Notes under the pieces: generated by a model
What the model was told of the DNA's origin: nothing
Database searches by the model: none
What the model saw: only the letters and a program-made list of their open reading frames with translations
Shown: positions 1 through 6,912 of the stretch, one piece after another
Layout of the letters: each line of letters starts with the position of its first letter
Numbering within the stretch: the stretch's first letter is position 1
IMG/VR virus record: IMGVR_UViG_3300029286_000080
Coordinates: 1 to 44,356 of that record
Length of the DNA stretch: 44,356 nt
From: a virus
Reading direction: 5' to 3' (one strand)
Program-made: the position numbers and the translations under genes

Positions 1-528
1 TTTATTTAATAACCAACACAGTTTCTCAAACTTGTTATCATCATTAATATCTAATACCAAAAAATTGGGATTACCTGAGAAGTAATCTTTAATCTTATTG
101 TTCCTATCTAAATAAGTTTGTTTGGATAACTCAGGATTATCTAAGAAACTATTCACACCATAACACACCTCACTGTTTATTCTGTAGTGCCACGATTCTT
201 TTAGACCTATATTATTATTCCATCTAATGTAAGAATCCCACCATTGTTCCACATCCCGTGTGGTGAGTATGAACTTTGAACCCTCGTAGGTTTTATCTAA
301 TACTTTATAGAAATCAGTGTGATTCCACGGTCTGTCTTAAAACACATCGTATTGGTTAACCAAGTTTAATATCCCATCAAACTTACCATCTTGAAAGTCT
401 TTAAAATGAACCGAACCAAAATTATACATTATATCTTCAGGACATAATCTATATCCTAAAATAGATAGAGCCCTTGTTAATGAAGTGGTCCCTGTCTTAT
501 TTTGCCCTATACAAAATATCTTACACAT
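1..528 (-). pseudogene. Sulfotransferase-like gene with an in-frame stop, truncated by window edge
   Basis: The N-terminus holds the PAPS-binding P-loop of sulfotransferases (IGQNKTGTTSL, residues 7-17). The first 63 codons end at a TAA (337-339), but the same frame then stays open to base 1 and still reads like a sulfotransferase (DRPWNHTDFYKVLD, then FILTTRDVEQWWDSY). No frame change is needed, so one stop codon is the only lesion seen. A G-to-T change turning GAA into TAA would explain it. The start overlaps the stop of the upstream acetyltransferase gene by 8 nt, so it is the last visible gene of a glycan-modification operon. A sequencing error, a real nonsense mutation or readthrough are all possible. 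Confidence 0.75.
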
Positions 529-1162
529 TCTCTCTGATTACTCTACACGGTGAACCATATGCAACCACATTGTCAGGGATGTCTTTAGTAACAACTGAAC
601 CTGCACCTATAATGGAGTTCTTACCTATTTTAACCGTATGTAATATGTTTGTCCCCATCCCTATTGTTGTACCTTCTCCTATTGTTACGTTTCCCGCAAT
701 GTTGGTGCCAGGATTAATGGAACAATAGTCACCTATGATTGTATGATGACCAATAGATACATGTCTGTTGATTGATACAAAATCCCCCACTGTGGTATGT
801 GCAGCAATTGAAACCTTTGAGTTGATTAGAACCCCACGTCCGAGTTCACTCATGTGTGATATGTCCAAACCATGATGTATCACATTAATGAACTTATCAA
901 TGTCAGGATTTATTGTCTCTATAATCTTTATCTTATGTTGAGGTTGGTATACTCCAAGAACAATCTTATTGTAGTTATTTAAATCCACATCATCAAACAA
1001 TTCTATATTGAAACCATCATGTGTGAATGTATTAATAATTGGTAAACCCAAATTATTGTATATGTGAATGTCAGGAGTTCTTCTGCCTATTGAATATAAA
1101 TTATCCAATATCATTGTTATTATATTATCCCCCTTACCGAGAATTAATAATTTTGTTTCCAT
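521..1162 (-). CDS. NeuD-like sugar O-acyltransferase (left-handed beta-helix)
   Basis: The 213-residue protein has the two-part NeuD/PglD layout: an N-terminal Rossmann-like part starting LLILGKGDN, then from about residue 105 hexapeptide repeats (INSKVSIAAHTTVGDFVSIN and similar) forming a left-handed beta-helix. It ends with the usual VVTKDIPDNVVAYGSP cap. Family members transfer acetyl groups from acetyl-CoA to sialic acid or amino-sugar hydroxyl or amino groups. The His residues in the helix coils (HHTIIG) are candidates for the catalytic base. It overlaps the BKACE gene upstream by 29 nt and the sulfotransferase downstream by 8 nt, so the three are probably co-translated. The real substrate is unknown. 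Confidence 0.8.
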   Translation of the reverse strand: METKLLILGKGDNIITMILDNLYSIGRRTPDIHIYNNLGLPIINTFTHDGFNIELFDDVDLNNYNKIVLGVYQPQHKIKIIETINPDIDKFINVIHHGLDISHMSELGRGVLINSKVSIAAHTTVGDFVSINRHVSIGHHTIIGDYCSINPGTNIAGNVTIGEGTTIGMGTNILHTVKIGKNSIIGAGSVVTKDIPDNVVAYGSPCRVIRENV

Positions 1163-1961
1163 ATCCCTTTTCTCTTAATTCCTCAGATGTATAATGTTCC
1201 ATGTCAAATTCATCCATCAATCTGTGGGCTCTTTTTAATAACTGCATGTTGGTGGTCTTTTCCTTACCCCTATAATATAAATTATCTTCCAAACCTATTC
1301 TAATTCCATCAAAATCCAATAACCCATAGGTCATACTCTTTAACTGTTGTGAACCTATTCCACCCAAACACGTAAATGAGTTCGTTGGTGAGTTATTTTT
1401 AATTGTTGATAACGTACCAAAGTCACATTGACCATTGTAGATATTCCCCAAAATTATATTGATGTGGTGTGGAGACTTTAATATGTTCTTTGAAATAAGA
1501 TAGTTTGTATAGTTTAACATACCCGTATCAAAACATTCTATCTCAGGTTGTACCCCGTATTTGTCCATCTCATTAATTAAAGACAATATCATCTCAGGTT
1601 GGTTAACCGATGTTCCTGATGGGAAGTTTAATGATGACATTGTTAGTGAACCCATGTCAGGATATAACTGTAGAACCTCCGCTCTTTGTGATAGTTCAGG
1701 GAAATTCCTACCTGTTAATGAAACGCAAATCAATAACTCAGGACAATACTTCTTTATCCCCTCTATTATCTTCTGATATACTTCCTTCTTGTATGTGTTT
1801 TCTAACGTAACCTCATCCCTTGCATGAAGATGAACAATGGATACACCAACCTCATTCGCACCTATTACCTCATCCACAATCTCACTTGAAGTCAATGGTG
1901 CGAACGAATTAATCCTCGTTGTCTGAGTACCTGTTGGAGTAAAATTAATTATTTTCTTCAT
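1134..1961 (-). CDS. BKACE family (beta-keto acid cleavage enzyme, DUF849)
   Basis: This is a 275-residue TIM-barrel protein. It has the HLHARD metal-binding motif near residue 45, typical of 3-keto-5-aminohexanoate cleavage enzymes, plus the later PEIECFDTG and DGIRIGLEDN segments that supply further active-site residues, the latter probably including the zinc-ligand Glu. The family joins or splits a beta-keto acid and acetyl-CoA in a zinc-dependent Claisen-type reaction. It sits between a glycosyltransferase-like gene (17-nt overlap) and a NeuD-like acetyltransferase (29-nt overlap). That suggests a role in making or decorating an unusual surface sugar rather than lysine fermentation. The role is inferred; family membership is well supported. 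Confidence 0.8.
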   Translation of the reverse strand: MKKIINFTPTGTQTTRINSFAPLTSSEIVDEVIGANEVGVSIVHLHARDEVTLENTYKKEVYQKIIEGIKKYCPELLICVSLTGRNFPELSQRAEVLQLYPDMGSLTMSSLNFPSGTSVNQPEMILSLINEMDKYGVQPEIECFDTGMLNYTNYLISKNILKSPHHINIILGNIYNGQCDFGTLSTIKNNSPTNSFTCLGGIGSQQLKSMTYGLLDFDGIRIGLEDNLYYRGKEKTTNMQLLKRAHRLMDEFDMEHYTSEELREKGYGNKIINSR

Positions 1962-2913
1962 AAATTACGTGAGATTTTAATTTAAAAATCTCTTTGAAAG
2001 TATCATCAAAATGTTTTTCGTATATTATTTTTTCTGAATTATCAATTCTGATTGTTTTTACTTCATCCATAGTATACAAAGTTTCAATATACCAATGGTT
2101 AGGTTTTACATTCAAGGTATGTACTTCGGAATTATTTATAATAACAATTATAGTTTCCTCTTCATTTTTTTGTGAATTGTAGAAAAGTTTGATTTTGTTG
2201 TCTTTTTTATCATAAAAAAGAGTATAATGTAAATTTCTCTCGTAAAAATGCCCTCCCTTTTTGAAAAAACCATTGAGTTCAGATTCTTTTCTAAACAAAA
2301 CATTTGTGTGATTGTTGAACTCTGTTTTGGTAATATATTCCAAATTTACATTTTGCCCAAAATCTCTAATCCTTTTTTCAATCTCATCACGATTATAATC
2401 GGTGAACAATCGTGGTAATTTGTCAACCCTCGCAGACTTTAAAGACCCAAACATAAACCCATCACTATCACCAGTTGTTGTGTAAAGAATTGAGTCATAA
2501 TTTTCTAATAACTCATTGTGTTGTTTTAAAATTTCTAAATCAAGGACCTCACCATCATACTCAATGTGATGTATATTTTTATATCCAAAATTGATTGCAA
2601 TTTGTGATGCCATTGAAAACATTCTGTAGATAGCAAATCCATAAAAGTTTTTTATGAAAAAAATGGATTTTATGATTTTGTCATCAAAAGAAAAAAAGAA
2701 ACCAGGAGGTAACAAATCTACGTCCTCAGAAGTATCATTCAAATAGTCGTAGAAATAAAAATTACATTTTTTTTGAATATGAAAAGAAATATGAGTGTGA
2801 GATAATAAGGCAATGTGATATCCACTTTTTGAAACAGAATCAATACACCTCTCAAGAGCCCTTTCTTGTTCTTCTGATGGGCAATGTGCGGTTATCACCA
2901 CTAAGTTTTCCAT
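1945..2913 (-). CDS. Putative glycosyltransferase-like protein
   Basis: The 322-residue protein has no signal peptide. The N-terminal half resembles a GT-A nucleotide-sugar fold: a beta-strand start (LVVITAHCPS), an ERCIDSVSKSGY helix, and an acidic HHIEYDGEV segment near residue 115 where the metal-binding DxD normally lies. The C-terminal third is beta-rich and could be a small carbohydrate-binding or accessory domain. It is the first gene of the operon running to the left edge and overlaps the BKACE gene by 17 nt. The glycosyltransferase call rests on the fold-like pattern and the neighbours, not on a clear family match. Confidence 0.5.
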   Translation of the reverse strand: MENLVVITAHCPSEEQERALERCIDSVSKSGYHIALLSHTHISFHIQKKCNFYFYDYLNDTSEDVDLLPPGFFFSFDDKIIKSIFFIKNFYGFAIYRMFSMASQIAINFGYKNIHHIEYDGEVLDLEILKQHNELLENYDSILYTTTGDSDGFMFGSLKSARVDKLPRLFTDYNRDEIEKRIRDFGQNVNLEYITKTEFNNHTNVLFRKESELNGFFKKGGHFYERNLHYTLFYDKKDNKIKLFYNSQKNEEETIIVIINNSEVHTLNVKPNHWYIETLYTMDEVKTIRIDNSEKIIYEKHFDDTFKEIFKLKSHVIYEENN

Positions 2914-2956
2914 TCAATAAAAAGTAATACAATAACGTATTCTGTAAAGGATAAAT

Positions 2957-3211
2957 CTAATTAGAGTAATCCCCCCACTCCAAATCTTCTATTTGTGAGG
3001 ACAGTTCACTCAGTTTGTTCTCCACATAACTACGGAGCTTTAAAGTACTCTCTAAGAACTCCGTCCTTAACTTGTGGAACTCCTCATCCTCTATCTCCTC
3101 AAATTGACTGTAGTGTTCAAAACAATAATCCATACCTTCATCACCCATTCGGTATCTTACACTCTCATAGTTCTCACGTTCTTCCTCTAATTTCGCTAAT
3201 TTCTTTTCCAT
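2957..3211 (-). CDS. Small acidic phage protein
   Basis: The product has 84 residues, is highly charged and almost entirely helical. It has a predicted N-terminal coiled coil (EKKLAKLEEEREN), a central MDYCFEHYSQFEEIEDEEF segment and a second helix. Similar small proteins are common among phages as conserved hypotheticals, as I recall, but no function can be named. It lies 3 nt behind the 81-residue gene and is probably co-transcribed from the host-type promoter at 3465-3495. Confidence 0.7.
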   Translation of the reverse strand: MEKKLAKLEEERENYESVRYRMGDEGMDYCFEHYSQFEEIEDEEFHKLRTEFLESTLKLRSYVENKLSELSSQIEDLEWGDYSN

Positions 3212-3214
3212 AAA

Positions 3215-3460
3215 TTAATCCTCCAAATCAAGATTGGCTTGGTTCAAAATCTTGTATAGTTCATCTCTGATTTCCAAAGCCATCTTCTGTTCATCATCAG
3301 TTAGTTCACGATTACCATACATAGCATATCCGTGTTTTACCATAGAACGTAGTTTTTGGTCCAAATCCCACATGGCAATCTTCCATTTAGTTCCGTCAAG
3401 TGCATTTTTCGCCTCCACAGATTCCTCAATACTGTCAAATTCTAAAATTATCTTTCCCAT
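3215..3460 (-). CDS. Conserved small phage protein
   Basis: The product has 81 residues. It starts with a beta-strand and helix (KIILEFDSIEESVEAKNAL), then WKIAMWDLDQKLRSMVKHG and an acidic tail. The arrangement of an LEFD strand, an 'LDQKLRSxVKHG' helix and a short EIRDELYKIL helix is one I associate with conserved phage hypotheticals. It has no known function. It is the first gene after a good Bacteroidetes-type promoter whose -7 box ends 4 nt before the ATG, so its mRNA has almost no leader. It leads a two-gene unit with the 84-residue protein. Confidence 0.75.
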   Translation of the reverse strand: MGKIILEFDSIEESVEAKNALDGTKWKIAMWDLDQKLRSMVKHGYAMYGNRELTDDEQKMALEIRDELYKILNQANLDLED

Positions 3461-3464
3461 ACCA

Positions 3465-3495
3465 CAAAGATAATATTTTTTGGTTTAAAAACAAA
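3465..3495 (-). promoter_or_regulatory. Host-type (Bacteroidetes) promoter for the 81-aa gene
   Basis: Read on the minus strand: TTTG (3495-3492), 19 nt, TATCTTTG (3472-3465). This matches the Bacteroidetes primary sigma consensus (TTTG / TAnnTTTG). The start codon follows after 4 nt. Confidence 0.7.
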
Positions 3496-3507
3496 CCAAC
3501 CACTTTA

Positions 3508-3514
3508 TATTTAT
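3508..3514 (+). promoter_or_regulatory. TATTTAT motif before a tagged gene
   Basis: TATTTAT lies 5 nt before the ATG of the 129-residue tagged protein. The same heptamer recurs before most isolated plus-strand genes of this window and may be a phage-specific (late) promoter element. It is back to back with the host-type promoter at 3465-3495. Confidence 0.4.
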
Positions 3515-3519
3515 TCTAT

Positions 3520-3909
3520 ATGAAATACATCATCACCGAATCATCTTTGGACAAAGTTATTTTCAGATATTTGGATAAAATCTTCCCTACAGATAATATA
3601 AGAACTTACGTAACTATTGATTTTGACTATGAAACAGGTGAGGAATATGATGATGAATCTTACATTATATTTTATGAGGGACCTGAAGATTATAATGAAA
3701 ACAATAACGAATTGTTTAGTTGGTACGGTTGTGATTTTTTTTATGAAGATGCACCACAAAGACAAAATCAAACCTGTCCTATCATGGTGGTAAACCATCC
3801 TTATGATGATGACTTATCTGACACTTTTGGTGAATATTCTTGGCAAGAACCATTCAAAAACCTGAGTTTCTATACCAAGTATTACCATTTGTTGGGTAAA
3901 GAGAACTAA
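3520..3909 (+). CDS. Tagged protein with 'MKYIITES' N-terminus
   Basis: The 129-residue acidic protein was started at the internal ATG because MKYIITESSLDKVIFRYLDK matches the N-terminus of the gene at 4918-5283 (MKYVITQSQFHKLVYGYLNK). The codons upstream lie in promoter-like DNA. After the tag the protein is rich in Asp, Glu and Tyr with mixed beta character (DFDYETGEEYDDESYIIFYE). No fold is recognised. The shared tag suggests a common destination, for example the prohead, followed by a variable passenger. It overlaps a convergent minus-strand gene by 56 nt at its 3' end. Confidence 0.75.
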   Translation: MKYIITESSLDKVIFRYLDKIFPTDNIRTYVTIDFDYETGEEYDDESYIIFYEGPEDYNENNNELFSWYGCDFFYEDAPQRQNQTCPIMVVNHPYDDDLSDTFGEYSWQEPFKNLSFYTKYYHLLGKEN

Positions 3910-4075
3910 ACTTACCAACGCACTCATCTTTTGAAACCCATCTAGATATACCATTTTCATCTGTGAGTCCAACGTAAATGTTTGTATTATTTGGAACATA
4001 GAAAAAATATTTCACCGTCCAAGTTTTTTCTTTGTAGTAAACTTCTTTCCCGATTATTGAATACGCGTCTCTCAT
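3854..4075 (-). CDS. Small hypothetical protein, convergent overlap
   Basis: The product has 73 residues. The middle of the protein (YVGLTDENGISRWVSKDEC) looks like a short beta-rich domain of the SH3 or KOW size class. The final 18 codons overlap the 3' end of the plus-strand tagged gene. It has a plausible ATG preceded by ATATTTAAATGTC. The overlap lowers confidence, but the composition is protein-like and there is no other use for 3910-4075. Confidence 0.6.
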   Translation of the reverse strand: MRDAYSIIGKEVYYKEKTWTVKYFFYVPNNTNIYVGLTDENGISRWVSKDECVGKFSSLYPTNGNTWYRNSGF

Positions 4076-4102
4076 GACATTTAAATATTATATTCATGAG
4101 AT

Positions 4103-4834
4103 TTATGTTAATGTATCAATTTCATTTTTCCAAATGGCCCTGTTAACAAGATTATATTTTGGGTTTTCCCTATTATAATAATATAATGCAAAACTTTTTC
4201 TGTACTCATTTTCAGGACAGTTTAGTGGGTTAGGATGTCCGTGAGGCGCCCTATCAATGTTAAACATTACAACACGATTACCAATTGGAGATATTAATTT
4301 GACAGGTCCTGACATGTCTTTGTCCCATAATTCTAAATCACCACCCCATTCAGATTCCCAATTTTTATTAAGGTAAAGTAAAAAATTGATTTGACGAAAC
4401 AAAGTAGAATCATGATGAGATAAATTAAAATCATGATGAACATCCAAAAAACCTCCACGGTGAGTTTGATGGTATCCTGAGTTACTATAATTTTCAATTG
4501 ATTGTAATTCTTTAAATCCTGTCATATCTTTTACCAAACCCAAAAAATATTTAGAATTAAGAAATTTAATCACCTCAACCATTTTTAAATCCATTTTTTC
4601 TATTCCATCAACTTGTCTTTTACCCCTTTGACTATCATGCTCATCTATAATACCATAAACATTGTTAATAAAAAATGAATCAGGTTTTTTTGATAATTGA
4701 TTAACCTCGTTCATCAACGCATTATAAACATCATCTCTTAGAAAATTATCAATAACAACATGAGGATAGGGACTCTGATTATTGTAAATATTTTTATAGG
4801 ATTCAAAATTATTATAAAAACTATCGCTCAACAT
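4103..4834 (-). CDS. 2-oxoglutarate/Fe(II)-dependent oxygenase (prolyl hydroxylase-like)
   Basis: The 243-residue protein has the double-stranded beta-helix iron site: His133 and Asp135 (FLDVHHDFN), the distal His near 198 (RAPHGHPNP), and Arg212 (YRKSFALYYY) to hold 2-oxoglutarate. The N-terminal part (PYPHVVIDNFLRDDVYNAL) is typical of prolyl 4-hydroxylase-like members. Such oxygenases are common in large phages (T4-like cyanophages), where the substrates are usually unknown. Candidates are virion proteins, sugars or nucleotides. It stands alone between the terminator at 4884-4911 and the 73-residue gene, with an AT-rich upstream region. Confidence 0.85.
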   Translation of the reverse strand: MLSDSFYNNFESYKNIYNNQSPYPHVVIDNFLRDDVYNALMNEVNQLSKKPDSFFINNVYGIIDEHDSQRGKRQVDGIEKMDLKMVEVIKFLNSKYFLGLVKDMTGFKELQSIENYSNSGYHQTHRGGFLDVHHDFNLSHHDSTLFRQINFLLYLNKNWESEWGGDLELWDKDMSGPVKLISPIGNRVVMFNIDRAPHGHPNPLNCPENEYRKSFALYYYNRENPKYNLVNRAIWKNEIDTLT

Positions 4835-4883
4835 ATTTTTAAATATAAAAATAAATTTTTACATTTAAATAATTACTTACAAC

Positions 4884-4911
4884 AAAAAACCCCCAATTTT
4901 CATTGAGGGTT
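4884..4911 (-). terminator. Rho-independent terminator after the tagged gene
   Basis: On the minus strand a 9-bp stem (ACCCTCAAT with ATTGGGGGT, one G-T pair) closes on a 3-nt loop and is followed by TTTTTT. It lies just past the stop of the 121-residue gene. Confidence 0.75.
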
Positions 4912-4917
4912 TTAAAT

Positions 4918-5283
4918 TTAATATGAGCTTTCCGATACACTGTCCACATCAACTTTGTATGTCTCCGTAAACCAATCCGCAATTAAATCAAATAACTTAC
5001 TTTTTCTAAGTCCAAACAAATCTTTCATATCGTCAGTAATACCATTTTTAATTATAAGTGTACCGTTATCAGGATAAATTTTGTCCGTAGGGTCATCCCA
5101 GCTTTCACCTTCAGGTGTGAATTGATAAGTGAATCGTCGTTGACCATTGGTATCTACAGTCACACTAAAACCACCTTCTACATATCTACTTTCTTCTCTA
5201 ACAACTTCGGCAGACTTAACCAATTTGTTCAGGTAACCATAAACTAACTTATGAAATTGACTTTGAGTGATAACATACTTCAT
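4918..5283 (-). CDS. Tagged protein with 'MKYVITQS' N-terminus
   Basis: This is a 121-residue protein. The internal ATG was chosen because MKYVITQSQFHKLVYGYLNK aligns with the tag of the gene at 3520-3909. The residues before it are not conserved and overlap an AT-rich promoter-like stretch. The passenger has a beta-rich middle (GGFSVTVDTNGQRRFTYQF) and a C-terminal helix (DLFGLRKSKLFDLIADWF). The function is unknown. On the minus strand it is preceded by TATAAATATCACGATATTTA, which contains a T4-late-like octamer and a dyad. Confidence 0.75.
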   Translation of the reverse strand: MKYVITQSQFHKLVYGYLNKLVKSAEVVREESRYVEGGFSVTVDTNGQRRFTYQFTPEGESWDDPTDKIYPDNGTLIIKNGITDDMKDLFGLRKSKLFDLIADWFTETYKVDVDSVSESSY

Positions 5284-5376
5284 AACTTTAAATATCGTGA
5301 TATTTATATTATGAAACAAATGTTGTTTCAAGCCCCCTGTTTCAGGGCAATTAGGACCGTTATCGTTTTCGGTAAC

Positions 5377-5411
5377 AAAAAAAGGGGAATTCGCTACTCC
5401 CCTTTTATTTT
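5377..5411. terminator. Bidirectional terminator hairpin
   Basis: AAAAAAAGGGGA, a 9-nt loop, then TCCCCTTTTATTTTT. The A-run before and T-run after the stem make it a likely terminator in both directions. It separates the tagged gene's upstream region from the sigma-factor remnant. Confidence 0.7.
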
Positions 5412-5419
5412 TACCAATA

Positions 5420-5524
5420 AGTGAAGTTGCCAGTGTCTTAGGGATTGACCCAGGAACATCTCGTTCACAAATCAGTAAAGCAAAATCTGCTTTGAAAAAA
5501 TCACTTGAGGGTTATTTGGATTGA
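5420..5524 (+). pseudogene. Remnant of sigma-70 region 4 (ECF-like C-terminus)
   Basis: This short open frame has no start codon. It reads SEVASVLGIDPGTSRSQISK then AKSALKKSLEGYLD and a stop. This is the helix-turn-helix of sigma-70 region 4.2 as found in ECF sigma factors, where 'EIAxxLGIxxGTSRSQLxxAKxxLK' is typical of Bacteroidetes. The frame continues open upstream only through the terminator hairpin, with no regions 2 or 3. It looks like the tail of a broken, probably host-derived sigma gene. It overlaps the last codons of the convergent gene at 5512-5745. Confidence 0.55.
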
Positions 5525-5745
5525 CCATCAACCAATTCACGAAATTTGGTATGGAAGGTAACTGTCAAGTCATTATCAACCAAACGGTATAATTCTCTAT
5601 CAGTACTTTTATCGGTATCCAAACTTCTCAAAAAATTATTCTTAAGTTGTCTGGCAGTATGAAGTTGTTGTATAGTCTCACAACTACGAATTACTTTTTT
5701 TATCCATGTATTCACATCAAGGGTTTTGGTTGAACGTTTTTCCAT
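5512..5745 (-). CDS. Small hypothetical protein
   Basis: The 77-residue helical protein is rich in Lys, Arg, Asp and Thr (LHTARQLKNNFLRSLDTDK). No family is recognised. A promoter-like TAAATTTG lies just before the start (5757-5750 on the minus strand), with CTTG 20 nt further out. That resembles, more weakly, the host-type promoters of this window. It is a single-gene unit between two hairpins. Confidence 0.6.
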   Translation of the reverse strand: MEKRSTKTLDVNTWIKKVIRSCETIQQLHTARQLKNNFLRSLDTDKSTDRELYRLVDNDLTVTFHTKFRELVDGQSK

Positions 5746-5761
5746 ACAACAAATTTAAAAT

Positions 5762-5787
5762 AAAAAAACCCCACTTACAAGTGAGTG
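5762..5787 (-). terminator. Terminator after the 75-aa gene
   Basis: On the minus strand CTCACTT pairs with AAGTGGG (one G-T pair) and is followed by a run of seven T. It sits between the stop of the gene at 5794-6021 and the start of the gene at 5512-5745. Confidence 0.6.
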
Positions 5788-5793
5788 TTCAAA

Positions 5794-6021
5794 TTATTCT
5801 TCATCTTTAAATGGGAATCCACCCCAAAAGATTCTAACCAATCCCAAATAGAGAGCATGATGTTGTCCATCATAATAAAAGTGGTCGTAATGAAACCTCC
5901 ACAAACCAAATTCCAATGTAAGATAATCTAATTTTGTAATTTTGGATAACCATTGGGAGTGTCCACCGCTTTTTGTGGGTTTACCATCAAATACCTTAAT
6001 TTTTTTTCGCAGAACTTTCAT
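5794..6021 (-). CDS. Small hypothetical protein, aromatic-rich
   Basis: The 75-residue basic protein is rich in Trp, Tyr, Phe and His (FGLWRFHYDHFYYDGQHH and LVRIFWGGFPF). It has no signal peptide or clear membrane segment. The function is unknown. It is followed by a terminator and preceded by an AT-rich tract, so it may be its own unit or the end of the unit beginning with the tagged gene at 6050-6310. Confidence 0.6.
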   Translation of the reverse strand: MKVLRKKIKVFDGKPTKSGGHSQWLSKITKLDYLTLEFGLWRFHYDHFYYDGQHHALYLGLVRIFWGGFPFKDEE

Positions 6022-6049
6022 TGGTTATATTTTTTAAAAATATAGTAAA

Positions 6050-6310
6050 CTATTCTTCTCCGCCCAACTCTGAACTCAAAATTTCATATACTCTATCAAG
6101 AACTTCTAAGGTAAAGTCCTCACCATACACACCATTAATCTCTCTGAACTTAGAAATCATTCTATCTGATATGTAATTTACTTTGATTTGTTTGTTTGGT
6201 TTTTTTTCAATATCCATATTAAATTCAAATGATTGTGGGAGTTCAGGGGATTTTACCGCAATCTCCTTAATTAAATCAATAAGTTGTGATTCCGTTAACC
6301 GAACTTTCAT
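6050..6310 (-). CDS. Tagged small protein with 'MKVRLTESQL' N-terminus
   Basis: This is an 86-residue protein. The first 17 residues (MKVRLTESQLIDLIKEI) are a clear copy of the recurrent 'MKxxITESQ' tag. The rest is an acidic helical segment (MISKFREINGVYGEDFTLEV). It has no recognised domain. It starts 11 nt after the stop of the secreted nuclease gene and may be the last gene of that transcript. The tag suggests it is packaged or assembled in the virion like the other tagged proteins, which is inference. Confidence 0.7.
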   Translation of the reverse strand: MKVRLTESQLIDLIKEIAVKSPELPQSFEFNMDIEKKPNKQIKVNYISDRMISKFREINGVYGEDFTLEVLDRVYEILSSELGGEE

Positions 6311-6321
6311 ACTATTAAATA

Positions 6322-6909
6322 TTAGTGACTACAAGAAATTTGATGTTCACCCCACTTTTTAGTTGGTTTTACATTTGGGAAGTAATAACATTTCCAAAAT
6401 CTTTGATTGTTAAAGTATATGTGTTTGGTAAATCCTGTTGGTACTGTAGCACCTGTTGGTAAGACAGTGTTTTTATTTTTGAATTCAACACTTATCTTGA
6501 TGGTTAACTTCTCAGCATCATCCCATTTTCTTTCTTGTTCCTCAAGTAATCTCCATTCCCCTCTGTTGAGGTATTGATTTTGTAATGCACAATTAAGATA
6601 TGAAAAAGTTGTTTTAAGGTTCTGTTCATTATCTGAAAAAGTTGCTGCAGGTGCAAGATGTCCTTTATCATAAATGTTATTAACGTAGTCTGCGCCGTCT
6701 GAAGTTTTAACATTTGGTTCTAAGTAGAAATCCATAGACCCTCTGTTAACATTGGTAGGTCGGTTTGATGACTCATAAGTCAATTCCAAAGGTTGTTCGA
6801 AAACTTGTGAATATCGTACTTTATAGATTGTTTTCTGTAATGTTACATCATCTAAATTTATTGAGGATGTAAAAAATAATATTGGGATTAATAAAAATAA
6901 TTTCTTCAT
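6322..6909 (-). CDS. Secreted DNA/RNA non-specific endonuclease (NucA/EndoG family)
   Basis: A hydrophobic signal peptide (KKLFLLIPILFFTSS) is followed by the nuclease fold. The catalytic motif is YDKGHLAPA with the general-base His at 84 (family consensus DRGH; here Lys replaces Arg). It is followed by the metal-binding helix NQYLNRGEWRLLEEQER carrying Asn115, Trp119 and Glu123. At 195 residues it is somewhat short for the family. Such enzymes cut DNA and RNA without sequence preference and work outside the cytoplasm. It lies 3 nt behind the PA14/dockerin-like gene at the end of the exported-protein operon. It could degrade host or competitor DNA outside the cell, or clear extracellular DNA. 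Confidence 0.85.
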   Translation of the reverse strand: MKKLFLLIPILFFTSSINLDDVTLQKTIYKVRYSQVFEQPLELTYESSNRPTNVNRGSMDFYLEPNVKTSDGADYVNNIYDKGHLAPAATFSDNEQNLKTTFSYLNCALQNQYLNRGEWRLLEEQERKWDDAEKLTIKISVEFKNKNTVLPTGATVPTGFTKHIYFNNQRFWKCYYFPNVKPTKKWGEHQISCSH

Positions 6910-6912
6910 TTT

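Noticed and set aside
1-528. Stop-codon reassignment in this phage
   Set aside because: TAA ends many intact genes here and TGA ends others, as in the ATGA overlaps. Only one gene has an internal stop, so an isolated mutation or error is simpler.
4103-4834. 2OG oxygenase as a prolyl hydroxylase for the collagen-like fibres
   Set aside because: Tempting, but the triplets contain very little Pro at the Y position and the genes are far apart. The substrate cannot be assigned.
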